Origin: Cryptomeria japonica | Lineage: Eukaryota; Streptophyta; Pinopsida; Cupressales; Cupressaceae | Assembly: GCF_030272615.1 (NCBI RefSeq) | Contig: NC_081410.1 | Coordinates: 190,669,619-190,733,618 of the forward strand | Direction of reading: 5' to 3' | Length of the DNA: 64,000 nucleotides | Shown: positions 60,101 to 64,000 of the stretch, in pieces | How positions within the stretch are numbered: the stretch's first letter is position 1 | Layout: every line of letters starts with the position of its first letter | Notes under the pieces: generated by a model | What the model was told of the DNA's origin: nothing | Seen by the model: the letters and a program-made list of their open reading frames with translations, nothing else | The model's database searches: none | Program-made: the position numbers and the translations under genes

Positions 60101-60378
60101 TGTGCATGTCTAATAGTTGAAGCATATATAATTTCCTTGGATAGTGTTCAACACAATACATGGAATAATTATCCAAGCATACACATACATAAATGGAAAG
60201 ACAACAATATAGTCCATCATAACATAATAATAACATAAGTATGTCATAAATTGCACCCAATACTGGTTCCAATATAAAAAGAATGGTGATACAAAGCATC
60301 CTAAATCAATAAACAGGTATGGATATATGGATCAGTCCAAAATAAATTTGTCATAATGCAAAGGTGAGAGGTATTACA
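57175..60378 (-). repeat. Probable 3' LTR, ~3.2 kb
   Basis: The right end GTATTACA is followed by CCGCCCCTTATGAG, the complement of a purine tract, and then by the end of pol, so this edge is well supported. The left end is placed at TGTAATGCCTTGCC because it mirrors TGTAATACCTCTC on the other strand at the right end. The partner LTR is outside the window, so the left edge is unconfirmed. No gene inside. Confidence 0.5.
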
Positions 60379-63300
60379 CCGCCCCTTATGAGAAATAGGC
60401 TTACTCCTAGAAGCTTACAAAAATATGGCGATAAAGATTTATCTAAGTTGTATCAAATCCTCTGAAGTCACCGGAGACTCATGATTTGGATACTATTGTA
60501 CCCTTACCTACTTTAGATCTTGACCCTTGAGGGTCAATTTTTGATGTTGGAGAATATACAAGCCCAAAATAAAGTTTCCTACCCTCTTTGACTTGCAAGG
60601 CACCTCAATAAATAACATTGGTCATATCCAGAACATACTATTTGAGAACTGGAATATGGAACACACTGTGGATGCATGATAGGCAAGGTGAAAAGGCAAG
60701 GTAGTATGCAAGATGATCAATACTCTAAAGGATCTCAAAAGGACCAACAAAATGTGGTGCAAGCTTAGAGCCCTTACCTTAATGGATGTGTCTCTTATAT
60801 AGGCACACTATCAAGAAAACACAATCACATACCAAGAAGTATCAATCCAATCTACAAGCATTGACATACTTCTTTTGATAGTCATTGGATATCATCAAGT
60901 GCTCCCTAATTTGAACTACTTGTTGCTCCATGTTTTGAAGCATCTCGGGGCCCAAGACAACTCAAGATAGTCTAAATGAACCCAAATTAAAGGAGTATGA
61001 AAAGGTTGGCCATACAAGGCCTGGAAATGTGTCATTCCAAGAGAACCATAGTACTCATTACCATAGGGAAACTCCACTAGGTATAAATAGTCCTCCCACC
61101 TTGACTACTAGTCCATGACGTATATGTGAAGCATATCCTCAAGAACCTAGTTCACTCTCTCCACCTATTTGTCAGTCTTGGGATGGTAGGTGAAATCGAA
61201 ATTAATTTTGGCACTCAAGGCATGTTGTAAGGATGTTCAAAAAATGTATGTAAATGCTATGTCCCAATCTAAAAGGATCCTATGAGGTATTTTGTGCAAG
61301 TGCACAATCTATTCCATAAACACACGTGTCATAGATGCAATGCTATATAAAGATCTCATGGGTGAAAAATGAGCAACCTTCGATAAATTATCCACCATAA
61401 CTATGATAGCAACATGATGACAAGAAGATATCAGTAGCCTATCAATGAATTCTAGAGAAACCATATCCCATTTTCACTCAAGAAATTCATTTGGTTGTAA
61501 GAGACCTATTGGATGCTAATGTTTAGCCTTCACAAGTTAACACTCAAGGCATATAGCTACAAAATTGATATCATTGCTCCTCATCCCTACCCTAGAAGGT
61601 ATCTTCTTGTTGAGCTACAATATGCTAAATAAGGAGCACAATGTGCCTCAAACAAAATAAACAAATGAAGATCATAAAAAAATGGGACATAGATATGACC
61701 AATATGATGAAAAATTACATCTAACTCCAAAGAGTATCCTAAAATCCTACCCTCTAGGGCTCTCTTGAACTTAATCTTCACTCTCACCTCCTAATACCAA
61801 GTATCACTACAAAGTTCCTTAAGGATATAACTTTGCAAATCAGTACTAAGGGTCAACACCAAGATCTCATATCTCCTCCTACTCAACGCATCTGTAACAA
61901 CATTATCCTTCCCTTTCATGTGATGAACACCAAAGTTATACTCATGCAAAATATCCATCCAACAATGTTGTAAATTAAAGTTTGATTGAGTAAAGATATA
62001 TTATTGACCGCGATGGTCAATATGAATCTCAAGCCAATGAGCCAAAAGAAAATTCCTCCATTGAAGAAGTGTGTCGGTAACTACTACTAACTCCAAATCA
62101 TGAGGGATAACTCAACTCATGTTCCTTAAGCTTGTGTGACACATATAAAATCAATTAACCCTCCTAAATGAGAATCACACAAAACTATCCAAAAATGCAT
62201 CAATGCAAACAACAAAATTTGATGCTAGATCTAGCACTACTAGGATAGGTGAATTGGTCAATAGCTGCTTAAGATCTTGGAATGATGCCTTGTACTTCTC
62301 TTACCAAATAAAATTATTCACTTCTCTTTGAAGAGAAGTGATAGGATGAGCTACTCTAGACAAATATCTCACATAATGATGGTAATAACCCACCAAACCC
62401 ATGAAAATATGAACCTTAAAGATACTTGAGGGTAATGTCTAATCCATAATGGCTTGAAAATTCAAGGGATCCATTGAGATATCCTCAAAACAAATGATGT
62501 GGCCTAAATATCTCACCTCACTATGGGATAACTCACACTTTCCCAAGTTGCCATAAAGTTGATGATCATGTAGACACTACAAAACTTGATGCAAGTGGAC
62601 CTCATGCTCCTCCACTATCCTTGAATATACCAAAATTTCATCCAATAACACATGGATAACATGATAAAGATAGGTATGAAATACCCAATTCATTAGATTC
62701 ATAAAAATTAAAGGAGCATTCGTCAACCCAAATGTAACCACCATTAAATCATAGTGTCCATAACAAGTATGAAATGTTGTTTGATGAATGTCAACCTTAT
62801 GAATATGAAGTTGATGGTACTCTAAATTGATGTCAATATTGGAGAGAACCTTGGCTCTCCTCATCTGATCAAATAAATCAACAATCATCAACAAGAGATA
62901 TCGGTTCTTCATCCTCACTTAATTTAATTATCTTATAATCAATGCACAAACGAAAAGACTTATCCTTCTTCTTCATAAAGACAATTGGTGCTCCCCAAGG
63001 GAAAATACTTGTACTAATATTTACCTTCTTCATAAACTTATCCAACTTCAAATGAATTTCACCAAGCTCTTGTATTGTCATACGATAAGAAACCTGAGAT
63101 ATTGGCTCTGCTCTAGGAACAAGGTCAATACAAACGTCTATGTCCTGCTTCAGTGGCATACCCAAAATATTACTTGAGAACACATTTATGAACTCTTGAA
63201 GAAGAGGGTGATCATAAAAATATACCTCCCCACACTCACCCTAAAATATCATTCACTAACATTAAAAACATTTGACAACTCTTATGCATACTCTATTTCA

Positions 63301-63890
63301 TCTACTTAGCTAAATTCATGTGAAGAGATATGGGTCTTTGAACTCCAAAAAGCTCCACTTGCTCACCAAGATCATCCACACACTTAATTTAATTACATGA
63401 ATAATCAATACAATATTGATGGGCCTCTTTCCAATCCATACCCATGAAAATTGCACAGGATCCTAAGGGTAGGATGCGTAGGTCAATGATGGTGATAAAG
63501 GTGCCCAAATCCAATACAAAACCATGCCCCTAGGGAGTCTATTGCCACCTTTATACCAGTAGCTAACTCAATGGAGAAACTATCACTTTGCATCACTTCC
63601 ACAAGAACACATTGATCCACAAGGAATGTGAAAATAAAAGATTTTGAAGCACTAAAAGAAAAAAAATGGAAGTATGAACTCTATTTAAGATTTTTTATGA
63701 CTCAACCACAGTGCCCAAATAATCATCCTAGCAATCATCTATTGTTAAAAACACTTTGTGGTACCTACCAACATCCTCCACTATAGGCTATAAAACTATA
63801 TTTCTTTGTATGCTCTTTATTGTTGACCTCCAAGGACAATATTTAGCAAAATGGTCCTGTTAGCCGGATGAGAAGCATGCTCCTCTACCC
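60379..63890 (-). pseudogene. Chromovirus pol, partial
   Basis: From the right on the minus strand: a decayed zinc knuckle (CFSSG...DHFAKYCPWR) near 63830-63870, protease region poorly preserved, and RT N-terminal part at 62878-63183 (GAPIVFMKKKDKSFRLCIDY). The RT palm is at 62577-62918, with FGLTNAPLIFMNLMNW and the catalytic box LLDEILVYS, in which the second Asp is Glu. RNase H remnants follow at about 61850-62250. Integrase remnants are at about 61000-61560, with VERVN keeping the catalytic Glu and VLEDMLHIYVMD after it. The tail GSKLAPHFVGPFEILE leads to a chromodomain trace (SPVTSEDLIQLR) near 60450. Many stops and shifts. Confidence 0.82.
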
Positions 63891-64000
63891 TATCCTCATC
63901 TTGGGGTTGTTGCATATGACTGATGGAAAATCCCATACTAGAACTAAGTTTACTACTCTACATTGGACATCTATATAGAGGGTCCCTAGGTCACTACCCA

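Larger units (their letters stand above)
57175..64000 (-). mobile_element. Third chromovirus, partial (runs off the window)
   Basis: A minus-strand element with its 3' LTR on the left and pol to its right; gag and the 5' LTR lie beyond the window. Proteins resemble those of the 4907-22385 element (GSKLAPHFVGPFEILE near 60740-60790), but LTR sequence and length differ, so it is a related family and not another copy. Pol is heavily broken. Confidence 0.8.

Overview
The window is nuclear DNA of a large-genome seed plant. Evidence: broken pentatricopeptide-repeat (PPR) and plant PMT-type methyltransferase fragments, plant LINE and Ty3/gypsy chromovirus proteins, initiator-Met-tRNA primer sites, and very long LTRs. 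Gene-poor nested retrotransposons with LTRs of several kilobases would suit a gymnosperm, but the sequence does not fix the species. I see no intact cellular gene, no tRNA or rRNA gene and no CRISPR. Almost everything supportable is mobile-element DNA at different stages of decay.

Layout. (1) 0.2-1.75 kb: minus-strand pseudogene fragments, a PMT-family methyltransferase exon running into decayed PPR repeats. A cluster of three hairpins follows at 1.78-1.96 kb. (2) 2.56-28.26 kb: one LINE (endonuclease tail, reverse transcriptase, zinc-binding region, RNase H) split by a 21.6-kb insertion. The insertion has TG...CA ends and a perfect ATTAT target duplication. It is itself a nest: a long LTR sequence with no visible internal region (probable solo LTR, about 4.2 kb) holds a minus-strand chromovirus with LTRs of about 4.4 kb. 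One LTR of that chromovirus holds a 3,038-bp non-autonomous LTR element with 335-bp LTRs and a GATTG duplication. (3) 28.27-38.43 kb: a 10.2-kb non-autonomous LTR element (TCGGT duplication) with a broken Pro/Ser/Gln-rich coding region and no pol. (4) 38.8-46.56 kb: microsatellite tracts flanking a 6.9-kb non-autonomous LTR element. It encodes a coiled-coil protein with four CCHC knuckles and a second, unrecognised coding region of about 980 codons interrupted only by stop codons. (5) 47.93-54.18 kb: a complete but mutated minus-strand chromovirus (ACATC duplication) with gag, protease, RT, RNase H, integrase and chromodomain. (6) 54.2-57.2 kb: AT-rich DNA with a possible SINE and a possible MITE. 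(7) 57.2-64.0 kb: the 3' LTR and most of pol of another minus-strand chromovirus, cut by the window edge.

How they work together: the autonomous-type families (LINE, three chromoviruses) are all broken here. The three non-autonomous LTR elements keep primer-binding sites and polypurine tracts but no polymerase, so they must have depended on proteins supplied in trans. Many premature stops are one C-to-T step from Gln or Arg codons, and two integrases have Lys at the catalytic Glu position. Both patterns fit decay by cytosine deamination in methylated, silenced DNA. The strongest candidate for something undescribed is the pair of coding regions in the 39.4-46.3 kb element.
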